Numbered from the stretch's first letter, positions 10,523-22,075 are shown. The stretch is 64,000 bases of DNA from Enchytraeus crypticus (GCA_905160935.1 CAJHZI010000191.1:1-64000), one strand, 5' to 3'. Notes: generated by a model not told the origin, from the sequence alone. Numbers and translations are program-made.

Positions 10523-10891
10523 TGTACCGCTACCATTTTAAAATTTTTGTCGGAACCAGCCTTACCTGAATATATGCTGTTAGACACTGTAAGACATGTA
10601 AATGCAAAAACTAATATATATTTGTATTGTTCTTACTATCTTTATTTAATGTCATTCTGGTGAAGAAGAAAGGAACTCCAAGAGTTTGGTTCAGTTTGGT
10701 TTGGACGAAGTCTGGGTTAGGTTCGTGTCCGGCCAGAGTCTGGGTTCGGGTTCGGTTCGGTTCGGCCAGAGTCTGGGTTCGGGTTCGGTTGGGGTTCGGT
10801 CAGAGTCTGGGTTTGAGTTCGGTTCGGTTCGGTCAAAATTCTAGATTTTAGGGTACGGTTCGGTTCGGGTTCCGTTCGATTCCCATCTCTA

Positions 10892-11639
10892 GTAAATAGC
10901 CCTATGTAGTGCGCATACAGTACAAATACAATACCAGACACTTCTCAAACAGACATAGTGATCTTTGTGCTTCAATAGCAGCAAAACGGTACAGATAAAT
11001 AATTTAAAAGAATTGTGTTTTATTATTCAATCTCTTTTTACTTTTCTTAAAATGCTGTTATTTTTACTCTTTGGATCTTAGAACTCAGGTACTTCTATGC
11101 CGTGCGGCCCGAGCATAAATGTTTGACATAATCGAATGTTTTTACATATTTACTGCACTATATCACTATATTATTTACTGTTTTATATTAGACGCGTTTA
11201 CCCACGTTATGATTTAGTTAAATTATGCAAAGTTTATTGTTGCTCGTACACCGTAGAAGACTCAGGATAGTAAAACGATCTTTGTTGAATTGTTCTCGTT
11301 ATTCGATGTTTGACATTAGAGAATTTTAGTTGTTAAAACGTGTCATTCTTAGGTTGCTTTTGGAGTTACGATAACTGCTTTTAAATTTTAACGGAATGGG
11401 AGCGAACAATAGCTATGTTTATTCCAATATCAGTATAAAGCAGGAAAATAATCTATCTCTATACTAATCTGTTTATATTGTAGTGAAGTGAACATTGCAA
11501 AAATGATAAGCCAATATATCATGCACAAAATAAAGCCATTCAGTACTATTACATTCCAGAAGTCACCGCAATGATATATCAAGAGATTTCTAATGAGGTA
11601 AGATGAGGTAAGATTCTTCATTAAGTAAAATCAGCCCGA
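10892..11639. other. AT-rich spacer, nothing recognised
   Basis: No feature could be supported here. It lies between hAT copy 1 and the LINE tail, downstream of the lectin-like gene on the minus strand. Confidence 0.55.
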
Positions 11640-11775
11640 AAAATAAATATCATGTTAGATGATTTAAAGATCCACTCGTATGTGGACATGAAAAGTAAAA
11701 CTGAAGACAGAGAAGAGTAGAGGCATTGTATACCATGGACCTGCTACCAGTAAGTAATGCATTAAGAGAGAGAGA
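11640..11775 (+). repeat. LINE 3'-end fragment
   Basis: The plus strand matches the last codons and tail of the LINE at 20.6 kb: a DDLK..SYVDMK-like segment, then ACCATGGACCTGC and AAGAGAGAGA. It is heavily 5'-truncated. Confidence 0.65.
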
Positions 11776-11993
11776 TTACTATATTAGTAATCTCTATATT
11801 TGAGTGAACGTAAGCTATATTTAATATAGCTTACTTTCACTCAGTTATACATTATATCATTCGTATAACTAATGTTTTCTGTCACTTTTCTGCTCTATTT
11901 CGCATATCTCCTCTTATCGTTCTATGTAAGCACGGTGTCGTTAACAAGATGGAACCGCTAGTTCTTCGGTCATGATCCTCAATCCCATCTTCC

Positions 11994-12310
11994 CTACCCC
12001 ACATAAACGGCCTTCCAGGTCTTATGAGCCTCGGGATCGGTGGTATGCTGGATGAGTCTGGCTCCGTTCTCCATGGAGGCGTCCCTGATCGTCAGAGCAA
12101 ACCCGTCCTCGTTGACGATCTCATCCCCGCTCCACTTCCACTTGCCTCCAGCGTAGGAAGACTTGATGGGATGCATCTCCAGTCCGCTCAGATCCCCCGC
12201 TCTCTCACTGGCTGGTCCAGGAACTCTCCCGTGGAGTAAGTCCCTGAGGACTTCCGCCAATCTCTTCTCTTCTGGATGAGTATATAGAGGCAGGTCAGTT
12301 TGTAGGTAAA
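11994..12310 (-). CDS. Lectin-like gene exon 4: beta-trefoil, end
   Basis: The acceptor tag at 12313-12311 gives the reading IYLQTDLPLYTHPEEKRL, followed by LEMHPIKSSY, GGKWKW, GDEIVNEDGFALTIRDAS and a terminal ARLIQHTTDPEAHKTWKAVY. The xxIVNEDGFALTI segment is a standard ricin-B repeat start. The stop is TAG at 11996-11994. Two bases at the exon start complete the split codon from exon 3. Confidence 0.8.
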
Positions 12311-15300
12311 CTATGCAGTGAAGATTATTTAACGTCCTATTCTTCGCCCGAAGGCGATGAAGGCAATGTCATGAACGCATCAAGTAGAATTTTTTTTACT
12401 TTGGCTCTAATAAACTTCACTTCACTTTAACGCATCAAGTAGAATATAAAAGCAGCACTAAGCCAGAATGCATTAGTAAATGCATACACGAAGAGAATAT
12501 TATGATCCTGATAGCATTACTTTAATAGACCCTACCTAAAAAAATAAACACGCATTAAAGTGAAATGATCAACTATGTTGATATCTATCACTTTTAATAC
12601 CACATGTTTAACCTGTTAGGCAATTTGGATCATTTTCCGTATAACCAGGCCAGTGACTAATGCCTAAGCTAATACCTAAACTGAAGAAAATAAAATGATC
12701 ATGATTACAAAATTTTCTCCTGATAAGGTTCGTAATACGAAATAGTTGTTGACTTTGGTTTTGGTACTGATCCGTTACGGTCGGTATTTGGTTATGCTAG
12801 GATACGGTAATATGGATCGTGAAAAGTCTATTGATAATTTCTGATGCTTTACCTCATAACAGATGTCATGTGATAACTTTTCAAAGTAATCGGCACTAAT
12901 TTGCTTACTAGTTAAACGTTTTGTAACTTTTACAGTAGCTAAAAATGAAGTTACACTACTAGTTAGAATTCTAAATTTAAATAGTTTAACTAACGTTTGT
13001 GAATGTTAAGCTTTTAAAACTTTCTTAACTTTTATACTTTTGAACTAACCGATGAGGGTCATCAGGGTATGGTTACAACAGGCGTTAACTATTGTAGCGA
13101 CTTTCAAAAAATAGTTTACAGAAAAAGTTGCAAAAGTTAACTTTTAACGAAAAGAGTAGCAAACTCCTAGTAAATTTTTATTAAAACAAGTAGGTAAACT
13201 TTTGATGTGACTCTTATCGTAGTTAAACTTGAAGTTATAGCTAAACATGTTCATATTTTGCACATCTTCGACCTTTCTAGAGATGAAACTAGTAGGGGCT
13301 TTAATATCAGACATTTAAGTTATAAAAGATGTAGAAGAGGTAAATCTTCAATGAAGATGTAATACTTTGACGTTTTGGAAATGATCTTCTGGTGCAGAAC
13401 CGGCCTTTAAATTCTTATTGGCCAATGGCTGGAGCCAGTGGCGAAGTCGGTAAGATACTCGACCACGGATCCGTATGTGCGGAGTTCAAATCCTGGGCTC
13501 GCCCGTCACTGACATCGCTTTCGAGTGAGGAAACTGACGTTAACATTATCTTTTAGCCTTTTTTGACCTTTTTTAAAATTATCTTCTGGTGCAGAACCGG
13601 GCATAAATTTTTTATCTCTAATGACTTAGACAGTGCTACATACTTTTACTGCTATCAGAGAAGCCCATGCTGGTGTCCAGGGCCGATCTGATGAACCCTT
13701 CCTCCCCCACTGACCACAGCTGCTGTTTGTCGTTACCACCTCGCTTGTCCCACATTTGAACCTTCGCCCCTTCCACAGCGCCACCCGGTGTTATCTCCAG
13801 GACCTTCCCGCTGTACTTACTCTCAATGTAGAAACTCTTTCTAAAACAAAAAACTTGATAATTAGAGTGCTACTGTAATCAATGACAACGTTTCCCAATA
13901 AATTATAGTACATTTTAATCAAAAACTCATCGGTCATCGGACTCTCTATCATATTTTCATTTAACTTGGTTTCATTGTAGAAACTCTCCATCAAACGTCG
14001 AAATAAAAACTTAATATAAAACTCATCAATCAATCATCGCCGTTTCTACTACAAAGTCTTAGATAACGGGCTCTTTGTATAAATCTATTAGTGCCATATC
14101 GGGCAATAACTTAATCATTCTCAAATCATTAAATTCATCACTGAAACAGTCACTGAATCATCCGAAGAAGCAATAAAGAATTCATTAAGTTCAAAAAATC
14201 TTTTTCAGCAATTACTGGCATGATTAATGAATACAGGCAACTGTATTGCATGCCCTTCAATCACTGCGCAATGTGTAATACCGTTGTGCAAACAATTTTT
14301 CCGTACTTTTCACGGTTAATTCAGAGGGGAAAGAACTTGTAAATAACAGAACACTGGGTCACGAAGCACAGAGGCTTTTGTCAAGATCCATTTCCTCCTT
14401 CCTCTCATGGTTATTAGTAATCTTTGCCTTTTGATGTCGCATCAATTGCAGCCGGCGCCAATATAATAATAAATTTCGTCACTCTGGGATTTTTCGTTCC
14501 AAGCTGTCAACACTCGGTCTTCCAAGGTGGTCACCCACAAAGTACTAACCGAGGCCGATGTAGCTTAACTTTGATTATTGACGCGCAATAAATCACGTGC
14601 GCTAATCCCGCCCGTCAAAAACAGTTAAAAAAACGAGTAATAAGCAGAATAAAAAATTTCTTTCCAGGCACGCCATTTACCCGGGCGCAGGTGCTACATC
14701 ATTTCCGCCTCCGTCGCCTTCTCCTTGACCCTGACCTTGACCTTGACCCTGACCTTGATCCTGGCCTCCTTGACCTTGATGATCTCCTCCTTGACCTTCA
14801 TCCTGCCCTCCTTGGCCTTGAACTTGGTCGTTCGTATCTGCATTTGATAGTGAAAACGTTTGCGCTACATAACTACTGTAATCAAGGGTTGCGGATCAAA
14901 ACTCATCTACAAATGTTACAAAAATTGCTGAATGTATATATACATATACATATATAACGACGTTAACCTTAGCTTTACCAGCTTTATATATGTAACATAA
15001 TATATCCTTAACAAAATTGTTTATTGATTATTGATTATATAAATATTTATTGACTATGCTTTTGTTTCATGCATGATTTTCAATGCTAGCCTCATATTTT
15101 GAAAACATTTTTAAAACTATAAAATTTAACGATATTGGACAAATTATTTCATCAGCATTATGAACACTGGTGATCAAATTAAACCAAAGTAGGCTACACT
15201 TACTTTTTCTTTTGGCTTTCAATCTATGTAACTGAATGCAATATCAATTAGGCCTATCACTTATTATATTTTTTTCGTAACACAGTTACGACATGAACTT

Positions 15301-15841
15301 CAATGAGCTTCAATGGCTTAGTGTATAAGAGCGTTTGGTAACCTCATGAAATTTTAAATGGCTGTTCCTGAGGTCCTGTAATCAATTCCGGAAAAGCTGA
15401 TCCGAGAGTAAAAACTTGAAAATTGGCCTTCCGGATTCACTTTTCTCCTGACGTCTTGAAGAGAAGCTCTGTTGGCTTCTGACCTTTACGTTAAACTCAC
15501 ACTAAAGTTAAAGGAAACAATTGCGATATACCAGGTTTCTGAGTTGGCGGTAGGACTAAGTTTTCCGATTGATCTTCCCCACCCTGGTCTGAATCATCAC
15601 ATTGCTCCTGACGCTCCAGACACTCCTGCTCCTCTCTCATCAGTCTCTCCAGTATCTCGTCCACAGCTGCTGACAGACTTCTCTTCGAGAATCTTCTGCT
15701 GAACTCCTCGTGGACCAATGAGTCATGCGCGTATGAGTCATCAGCCTGTAAGCCACGCCCATGCTCGAGGTTGTGCCCAGCAGCTGCTGCGGCACAGCTG
15801 CTCAGTCTTGAGGCTGCTAGCAGCAGCAGCAGCGTTATCAT
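11994..15841 (-). CDS. Secreted protein with ricin-B-type beta-trefoil domain
   Basis: Four minus-strand exons join in phase: 15841-15532, 14837-14681, 13840-13644 and 12310-11994, 981 nt in total, giving 326 residues plus a TAG stop. The order is signal peptide (MITLLLLLAASRL, residues 1 to about 20), a charged segment with a dibasic RRFSKR site near residue 50, a Glu-rich helix (EILERLMREEQECLERQ), a Gly/Gln repeat linker (residues about 104-155), and a beta-trefoil (about 157-326) with SFYIESKYSGKVLEI and QQLWSV, the QxW core of ricin-B repeats. The last repeat has KTW in place of QxW. Such domains bind sugars; the ligand cannot be told. It lies antisense between SACS and XYLB. I do not recognise a named orthologue. 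All splice sites are GT-AG and the phases agree, which strongly supports the model. Confidence 0.82.
12540..12660 (+). repeat. SINE-B partial copy
   Basis: The 5' half of SINE-B, from the GTGAAATGATCAACTATGTT head to the CCGTATAACCAGGCCAGTG segment, then broken off. It lies upstream of exon 4 of the antisense lectin-like gene, in its third intron. Confidence 0.7.
13427..13555 (+). repeat. SINE-A copy, nearly full length
   Basis: This copy keeps the head GGAGCCAGTGGCGAAGTCGG, the B-box-like GTTCAAATCC and the tail GGAAACTGACGTTAAC. It is followed by a pyrimidine-rich stretch. It lies in intron 3 of the lectin-like gene, antisense to it. Confidence 0.82.
13644..13840 (-). CDS. Lectin-like gene exon 3: beta-trefoil, first part
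   Basis: The exon encodes SFYIESKYSGKVLEITPGG, then VQMWDKRGGNDKQQLWSVGE and IRSALDTSMGF. This is the typical first repeat of a ricin-B lectin: the FYI..SGKVLD start, the W-D-K segment and QLW. The acceptor is ttttag and the donor is gtatgt, phase 1 out. Confidence 0.85.
14681..14837 (-). CDS. Lectin-like gene exon 2: Gly-Gln repeat linker
   Basis: This 157-nt exon encodes an almost pure repeat of GQ, GQGGQD and DQGQG units with a C-terminal GDGGGNDVAPAP. It joins the propeptide to the beta-trefoil as a flexible hydrophilic linker. Phases (1 in, 2 out) and the acceptor and donor agree with the neighbours. The repeat is built on a GGTCAA hexamer and should vary in length between individuals. 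Confidence 0.78.
15300..15440 (-). repeat. SINE-B fragment
   Basis: A degraded SINE-B tail half with the ATGAAATTTTAAATGGC and GCTGATCCGAGAGTAAA boxes. It lies in intron 1 of the lectin-like gene. Confidence 0.55.
15532..15841 (-). CDS. Lectin-like gene exon 1: signal peptide and propeptide
   Basis: The ATG at 15841-15839 is followed by a Leu/Ala-rich hydrophobic segment ending in an Ala run, a classical signal peptide. Next comes a His/Ser-rich stretch with the dibasic RRFSKR, a likely processing site, and a charged helix with two Cys. The exon ends at PTQKP in phase 1 with donor gtatat. Confidence 0.8.
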
Positions 15842-15971
15842 CGTGTGACGTATGTGCGTGAGACTTATTTACCTGAGTGAGTTAATGTACACCGCGTGCT
15901 GGGTTTTCTTGAGTATATGATTTAATCTGGGAGAAATAAGTGGAGGTTGTATTTTACTATTTTAACAAGGT

Positions 15972-16140
15972 TAATCGTCATCATCACCATCTTCCTATAA
16001 ATCCTAGTTTAACTATGGTCGAGATGCGAATAGACCTTCATTTTTCACCCATTCGTGTAAATTGCTGTAGCAACCTCTAGAGCCCAGGCGCTCACCAACC
16101 GAATGTCCTTTCTGACGTTGGTTTGTATCTTGTTTAACAA
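15972..16140 (+). repeat. SINE-C copy
   Basis: (CATCAT)n, then CCTAGTTTAACTATGGTCGA, then GCTCACCAACCGAATGTCC and TGACGTTGGTTTG, as in the fuller copy at 55281-55510. It lies just upstream of the lectin-like gene start, reading away from it. Confidence 0.7.
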
Positions 16141-16336
16141 GGTTAATAATATAATTAATATCAACATAATTAACTCTGCACAAAATAGCATTATGCCTAT
16201 TTAGTTACGTAAAAATTGGTTGATCGTCATCTCGATTTCATCTTGGCGTATTTATCTGTAGCTGTAGCTTTTCTAGCTTCAATAAAAAGCATTGGAAATA
16301 TCAAACAGGATAATGTAAAAAGCTAAAACGAATTTT

Positions 16337-16425
16337 AACGTCCGTTTCCTCAATCGAAAGTGATGTCAGTGACGGGCGAGACCAGGAATTGAACCCCTCA
16401 CATACTGATCCGCTAAAGTATTACT
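16337..16425 (-). repeat. SINE-A fragment
   Basis: Reverse complement of the SINE-A middle and tail, with a B-box-like segment. The head is missing. Confidence 0.7.
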
Positions 16426-16499
16426 CCGCATAAACTGATACCCGGCGTTTATTACAGTATGTACATGTAAGTAGCCTACACATTGCTCAGTCAGGAGAA

Positions 16500-17340
16500 T
16501 CATTTTAAATCACTGCATTTGCAGTTATTTTGTTCACACTATCGCTTTGATTCCTTAAGCCATATCATTCAGTCATTTTTATAACTTCTACATGTAAATA
16601 TGCAAAACAAACGACTAGGTCATTAATAATCTGCAGCATTTGAGCAACCGTATGAAGTACATATATATAGATGGATGGCCGTATGATGCTTAATAAGCAG
16701 AAGACCAGCGGCAATAATCCTAGTCGAACCTTTTATGTTTCTACCCTAGCGGTATTAAATAAAATATAAAATGATGACCTCTTTTAGATTAAGCAGCCGT
16801 TTGACATATTGATTTTGTTAAACAAATAGAGCAAATAACATGGGGGAGGGGTAAATCGCGTTTACTGGGATAGCATGTAAAAAAGGCAATGCTTTACAAA
16901 GCAAAAATTTGTAATAATTATTAATAACCTTTATTAATAATTAGCAATAATTGATTGAGGACTGATGCGTGCAAGTATTTACTTTAGAAACAGAATCATA
17001 AAATAATATGATAATGCTAAAAGCGCAGACTATGTTTGAAAGCTTTCTCTATTAATTTTTGCCTAGTCATGAAGAGTTTTAATTACATTAGCATACCTTC
17101 TCTGCAGAATGTCAGTAGAGTAATTCTGGGATATAGGCACACGCGCGCTATTCATCCGTATGACGCTCGAAAAGTAATACTGTAGTATAACTGAAGTGAA
17201 GTAATAGTATAACTGAAGTGAAAAGCAATAAAAACTGAAGTCACTTCAGCGCTGCATTGAATGACGAGCAAGACTAAAGCATCTGTGACTAATGCTACAG
17301 AACAATTCTCACCCAGGTGGATAACATTGCCTCAGTGTGG
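16500..17340. other. Intergenic AT-rich stretch
   Basis: No gene or known repeat was seen apart from a short local repeat of TATAACTGAAGTGAA near 17190-17240. Confidence 0.55.
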
Positions 17341-17348
17341 CTATATAC

Positions 17349-18728
17349 TAGAGATGAGAATCGAACCGAACCCGAACCGAACCGAATCCTAAAATCTAAA
17401 ATTTTGAACGAACCGAACCGAACTCAAACCCAGACTCTAACCGAACCCGAACCGAACCCGAACCCAGACTCTGGCCGAACCCGAACCGAACCCGAACCCA
17501 GATTTCGTCCAAACCAAACTGAACCAAACTCTTGTAGTTCTTTTCTTCTTCACCAGCCTGACATTAAATAAAGATAGTAAGAACAATACAAATATATATT
17601 AGTTTTTGCATTTACATGCCTTACAGTATCTAACAGCATATATTCAGGTAAGGCTGGTTCCGACACAAATTTTAAAATGGTAGCGGCACAAAGGAGTGGT
17701 AGCGGGAAGCGAGACGGGCCTACAGAAGATATTGGATAGTCTGAATGATACGGCATTGCAATATGGAGTGAAGATTAACATCAAAGAGACAAAAGTGATG
17801 AAAGTATTCCATAAAAATCTGAAAATGCTTGACTCAATCTAGGTGGATTTGTTCTTGTTAAATTCAAATTATGAATTTTTTTCTAATTTTAGTGTGCTAC
17901 CTTAATATTTTTGCAGCCTGATTTACAAATAATTATATATGACATTCTATATGTGTTAAGACTATCTGGAGTAAATAAATTTTGCACCATAGCAAATCAA
18001 TAATTTAATAACTATTTCCGTAACTTCATAATTGATCTGAGAGTTTCAAATTTGAAACTCTCAGACACATGTTTACGAAGTACACGTGTTTGCCAAATCA
18101 TCTTTATTTGACATTTTTACGTTACTAAATTGCACTTTGTCTCTGAAATATTGGTTCAAATTTTAGCCAAGACATTTCCACTTAATTATAAACGTATCTA
18201 ATATATAGGCCTATAGTGACAAAAACTATTTAAAAATTGATGAAGCATTTTATTTGCTCGTTATAATCAAGCAGAATATTTCAGATACAATAATAAATCT
18301 AAATATCTATATTATGAACATTTGTTGGTCAACTTACAATATTTTAAGAAACGTACAGGAATAAATACCACTTTTCTCCTTTTTTCATTGTCATATTTTT
18401 ACACATGTGAAAAAATGTGGCAGCTATTATGACTTAATGAATTTTTTTAGCATATTTACCATAAACCATTTTAAACATGTTTGTCATAACCATGATTATT
18501 ATAATTAAAATTAAACAATTGCAACATTATCCAAACCAATTCATTTCGAACTCGAATCGAACTCTTGCAAGTTGGAAAGCAAGCCGAACCCGAACCGAAC
18601 CCGAACCCTCGTTAGAACCGAACCCGAACCGAACCGAACTTTCATTTTCAACAAACCGAACTGAACTCGAACCCACTTAAACTCTTACTTAAACCGAACC
18701 CACTGAACTCTTGAAATTCCCATCTCTA
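17349..18728. mobile_element. hAT-like element copy 2 (TTCGG family), inverted, 1380 bp
   Basis: The exact 8-bp target duplication CTATATAC flanks the element (17341-17348 and 18729-18736). The ends are TAGAGATGAGAA and TTCCCATCTCTA, with subterminal CCGAACCCGAACC arrays. It is the reverse complement of copy 1, and its LINE passenger lies at about 17690-17810. It lacks the SINE-D insertion of copy 1 and so shows the empty site. Confidence 0.9.
17690..17810 (+). other. LINE reverse-transcriptase fragment captured inside hAT copy 2
   Basis: Same passenger as in copy 1, here on the plus strand: VAGSETGLQKILDSLNDTAL, then QYGVKINIKETKVMKV. The reading frame is open over the whole piece. Only a few residues differ from copy 1. 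Confidence 0.8.
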
Positions 18729-18779
18729 CTATATACTCATTGTGGGCCAAAAATGTGAAAAATTATTAATTTGGCTCAT

Positions 18780-18976
18780 GTAAATGTGTCACTTTCTCAA
18801 TCTCTCTCTCTTTCTCTCGCAATTTCTCCGTTTCTCTCTATCTCTCTGTCTTTCTCTCACATTTTAGATCTCACTTCTTACCTCTTTTTCTTTCCTCTTG
18901 TGTTTCGGGATCTGTTTGTCTGCCTCTCTCTCTCTTTCTTTCTCTTTCTAAATCTCTCTTTCTTTCTCTCCTTCTA

Positions 18977-19009
<33 letters not shown>

Positions 19010-19022
19010 TGCTGTCTGTCTG
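18780..19022. repeat. CT-rich low-complexity tract
   Basis: Degenerate (TCTC)n and (TTTC)n, with no coding signal. The open frame through it is an artefact of composition. Confidence 0.85.
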
Positions 19023-19037
19023 CAATATAGTTTGAGA

Positions 19038-19300
19038 GGCCTGGGCGGATCCAGAGATCCCATAGGCCCTTCAATAATACATGACAGGATCCACGGCATG
19101 ATACTGCTTTATGTCTCTTTATACATTATGTTGATAGCTATTTGTATGTGTAAATATGTATGTGTAATATGTATAAGAGTAAAAAAGGGTTTTCAGTAAG
19201 CAAACAATTCTGAACTCGCCGCGTGGGCGTCATTAGAAAATGTGGACCCTGTCCAACAAAATTTTCGACCCCCTTAAAAAATTCCTGGATCCACCCCTGC
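19038..19300. mobile_element. Possible MITE remnant
   Basis: The ends GGGCGGATCCAG (near 19044) and CTGGATCCACCCC (near 19290) are inverted repeats around 250 bp of non-coding DNA. No target duplication was found, so the class stays open. Confidence 0.4.
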
Positions 19301-19319
19301 AAAGGGATGTCAATAAAAT

Positions 19320-19835
19320 TTATAATTATTAATTCTTTGTGCTTTAAGGAAAGAGCTCTGACTACATGAGAAATATTGAGAAATTACAGGAAGTTCTAGT
19401 TAGAGCAACAAGATTAAATAAGAAATGTAGTAATCTCGATTAAGAGAATGTTTAAAATACACTGGATTGATATGTGTAATGGTTAGATGAGATTTAAGAG
19501 AAATGTACAATATGCTTAATGGAATTCAGTAAAGTAAATTATAAAAATTGGTTTCTATTAGCAACTAATAGCAGAACTAGAGGACACAAATACAAGTTAA
19601 TTAAATTTAGAAATAGTTTTGTGATACGTAAAAATGTGAGGAAACTGTCTTGGATATCATGATATATGATCTGTGTAGTTTGAAACTGTGTAGTGTGTAG
19701 GCCTACAGGTAGTTTTGTTGTATATTGAAATGATGTGTTAAGTGTGCAGTTTAGTTTTTATTTTAAATTTAGTGTGGGTTTTATACAAGCAATTGTGCTT
19801 CTGACCCAGTAGTTGTTATGTTATGTTAAGGAACT
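19320..19835 (+). repeat. CR1-like LINE 3'-end fragment
   Basis: Broken frames read RATRLN-like, RGDLREMYNMLNGI, then NSRTRGHKYKLIKFRNSF. This is the same C-terminal reverse-transcriptase region as the LINE at 61-63 kb. The fragment ends with a (TTATG)n tail near 19820. It is 5'-truncated and has several stops and frame changes. Confidence 0.7.
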
Positions 19836-20273
19836 CTTTCTTCATTCGCTTCTTGCAGTTTCTACAACTTCACTCACATAAAATTCAGTCTTGGCTCCAA
19901 ATTAGTTGCTATGCAGTACACTACTAATGCAATAAACATTTTTTATTTACAGTGAGATAGCCTAGCTGGGAAATAATAATAATAATAATAAAGGTTTAAC
20001 GTCCGTTTCCTCATACAAGGATGATGTCAGGGACATTATCCTTGGGAAATGGCCACACGTTTGTGGCCTGATGTCTATAATTAAGTCTGATATGTGAGTG
20101 GCATTATAGAATTAAACATAAATTATGTTGCAGGCAGATTGCGGTTGGTCTATTCCCAAGCTGTAAAGTTGTAAACATTCAATGGAGTAGCCTACAAGCC
20201 GGCCTTACAATGAGTAGACTAGCTGGACAGTGTTGATATGTGATTCAATTAAATATTTGTAAAAAGTTGGTCT

Positions 20274-20396
20274 AAGCTTAGCGTCAATTTCTTCACTAGA
20301 AAGCGCTGTCAGTGACGGGCGAGCGCAGGATTTGAAACCCTGCACATACTGATCCGCGGTCGAGTGTCTTACCGACGTCGCCACTGGCTCCAGCCA
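20274..20396 (-). repeat. SINE-A copy
   Basis: Nearly complete reverse copy, including ACTGATCCGCGGTCGAGT and the CGCCACTGGCTCCAG head. It lies 200 bp downstream of the LINE 3' end. Confidence 0.8.
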
Positions 20397-20589
20397 CATA
20401 TTAGACTCATCAGTGATAGATATTAGATTTATCTGCTGCAGAATGCGCTTCACTAACGCGGAATGTAACTAATTTACTGTCTTCGGCTTTTACAGACGAA
20501 AAGATAATTATTTCACAAGTGGATATTCTTATGCAAACGTAGACTACCTCTCAAAAGATGGTCATTATATTATACACTGTACAAGTATA

Positions 20590-21806
20590 TCTCTCTTAGT
20601 GCACTGCCTACTGGCAGGTCCATGGTACATAACGCCTCCACTCTTCTCTGTCTTCCGCCTTCCTCTTCATTTCCACATATGAGTGGGTCTTTAAATCATC
20701 TAACATACCTAATCTCGGCCTGCCCCTGCCTCTTTTTCCTTCCATTCTACCTTCTATGACCTCTTTTAATAGACCTTCCCCCCTTAGAATGTGTCCTATC
20801 CATCTCTTCTTCCTATTTCTTGATACATTTATCAACTGTCTATACGTGCCAACTCTCTCCAGAACTTCCTCATTTGTAACCTTTTAAGTCCAGCTAATCC
20901 TCTCCATTCTTCTCCAAATCCACATTTCCAATGCCTCCAGTTTCCTAATATCTTCCTTTCTTAAGGTCCATGTTTCACATACATATAATAGCGTGGTCCA
21001 AACCAAAGTTTTCACTATCTTTATCTTTGTGTCTTTCTTTAGACCTTTTGTTAATAGTTCTTTTCTACTACCAAAGGCCGCTTTTGCTTGTGCAATCCTA
21101 CTGCATATTTCTGTCTCACATTTCCCATCATCGGTTATAGTATGACCCAAATATTTGAAACTCCTTACCTGTTCCAATTTCGTACCATTTATTGTGATAC
21201 TAACTTCACCTTTATTATTGGACACTCTCATAACCTTCGTCTTTTTTATATTAATCTTCATGCCATATCTCAAAGCCGTATCATTCAGCCTATTCATTAT
21301 CTTCTGCAATCCAATCTCGCTGCCCGCTACCATTCCTTGGTCATCTGCAAATCGTACATCTTGTAACAAATTCCCTCCTACTTTTATTCCTTCTTCCAAG
21401 TCTTCCATGGCTTCCTCCATCATTGCCTCAGCGTAAATTTTAAACAGCAGCGGCAAAATGCTACAACCTTGTCTTACTCCACGTCCTATTTCACCTTCTT
21501 CTCAGTATTCTTGTTGGATTTTGATTACTGCTCTTTGATTCATGTACAAGTTCAAAATTAGTCTTCTATCTCTCCAGTCAATTCCTAGTCTTTTTAAGAT
21601 ATTCATCATCGTTATCCAATCAATCCTGTCAAAGGCCTTCTCGAAGTCTACAAAGCCTACAAAAACGTCATTGCCATATTCTAAGCTTCTTTCGCAAAGA
21701 ACCAGCATTACTCCTATTGCTTCTCTTGTGCCGCATCCTTTCCTAAAACCAAATTGTGGCTTGCTCAGTATCATATCAGTAGAAGTATATATAGATTCTT
21801 ATTAGT
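20590..21806 (-). mobile_element. 5'-truncated non-LTR retrotransposon (LINE), RT domain
   Basis: The minus strand keeps the reverse transcriptase from QFGFRKGCGTREAI (21774) through DFEKAFDRI, the GVRQGC box, FADDQGMVAGSE (the catalytic YADD-box equivalent), GMKINIKKTKVM, a KYLGH box and a C-terminal RWIGHILR and GRGRPRL. It ends at PWTCQ and a TAG stop. Two in-frame stops interrupt it, one after QQEY near 21500 and one after ERISWT near 20885, so it is dead. The endonuclease is missing. The 3' UTR is very short: the stop codon lies inside the tail shared with SINE-D. I do not assign the clade; the GRGRPRL end is common in endonuclease-reverse transcriptase LINEs of invertebrates. Confidence 0.85.
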
Positions 21807-22075
21807 TGGGCATATGAGTTAATTTTTTGGTTTGGTTGAATCCTGTTCGTGCCTTGCTTGTTTTATGTCTAGGCCACCACTGAATTAAAACAACGGAGTA
21901 CTGCACTTGTCGTAAGAGACGGCAAAGCAGAGACTTGAGAAGGGTAATTGGGTAGGCCAAACACCAGCAGAGCTTGTATGAAGATAAAGGTTACAGGCAT
22001 TCGATGAAACTGTGATCTGGAGTCGTTGATGTTAAGAGCGACTAGCGACTGTCCAGATTGAGCAACCTGATGAGC

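Larger units (their letters stand above)
9115..10891. mobile_element. hAT-like element copy 1 (TTCGG family), 1777 bp
   Basis: The ends are TAGAGATGGGAA and TTCCCATCTCTA. Both subterminal zones are arrays of GGTTCGGTTCGG/GGTTCGGGTT. An 8-bp duplication GTAAATAG can be read on both sides if one TAG of the left end has collapsed. The interior is AT-rich and carries a foreign LINE fragment (10403-10522) and an inserted SINE (9527-9792). No transposase is encoded, so it is non-autonomous. Copies 2 (17349-18728) and 3 (23665-24932) prove the boundaries. Confidence 0.82.

Noticed and set aside
13430-13510. Possible tRNA gene (GTTCAAATCC loop)
   Set aside because: It does not fold into a cloverleaf with a normal acceptor stem, and the same sequence recurs in many SINE-A copies.
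18771-19199. 142-codon Ser/Leu/Phe-rich frame that looks like a membrane protein
   Set aside because: Translation of a CT-rich tract; no conserved motif and no splice support.
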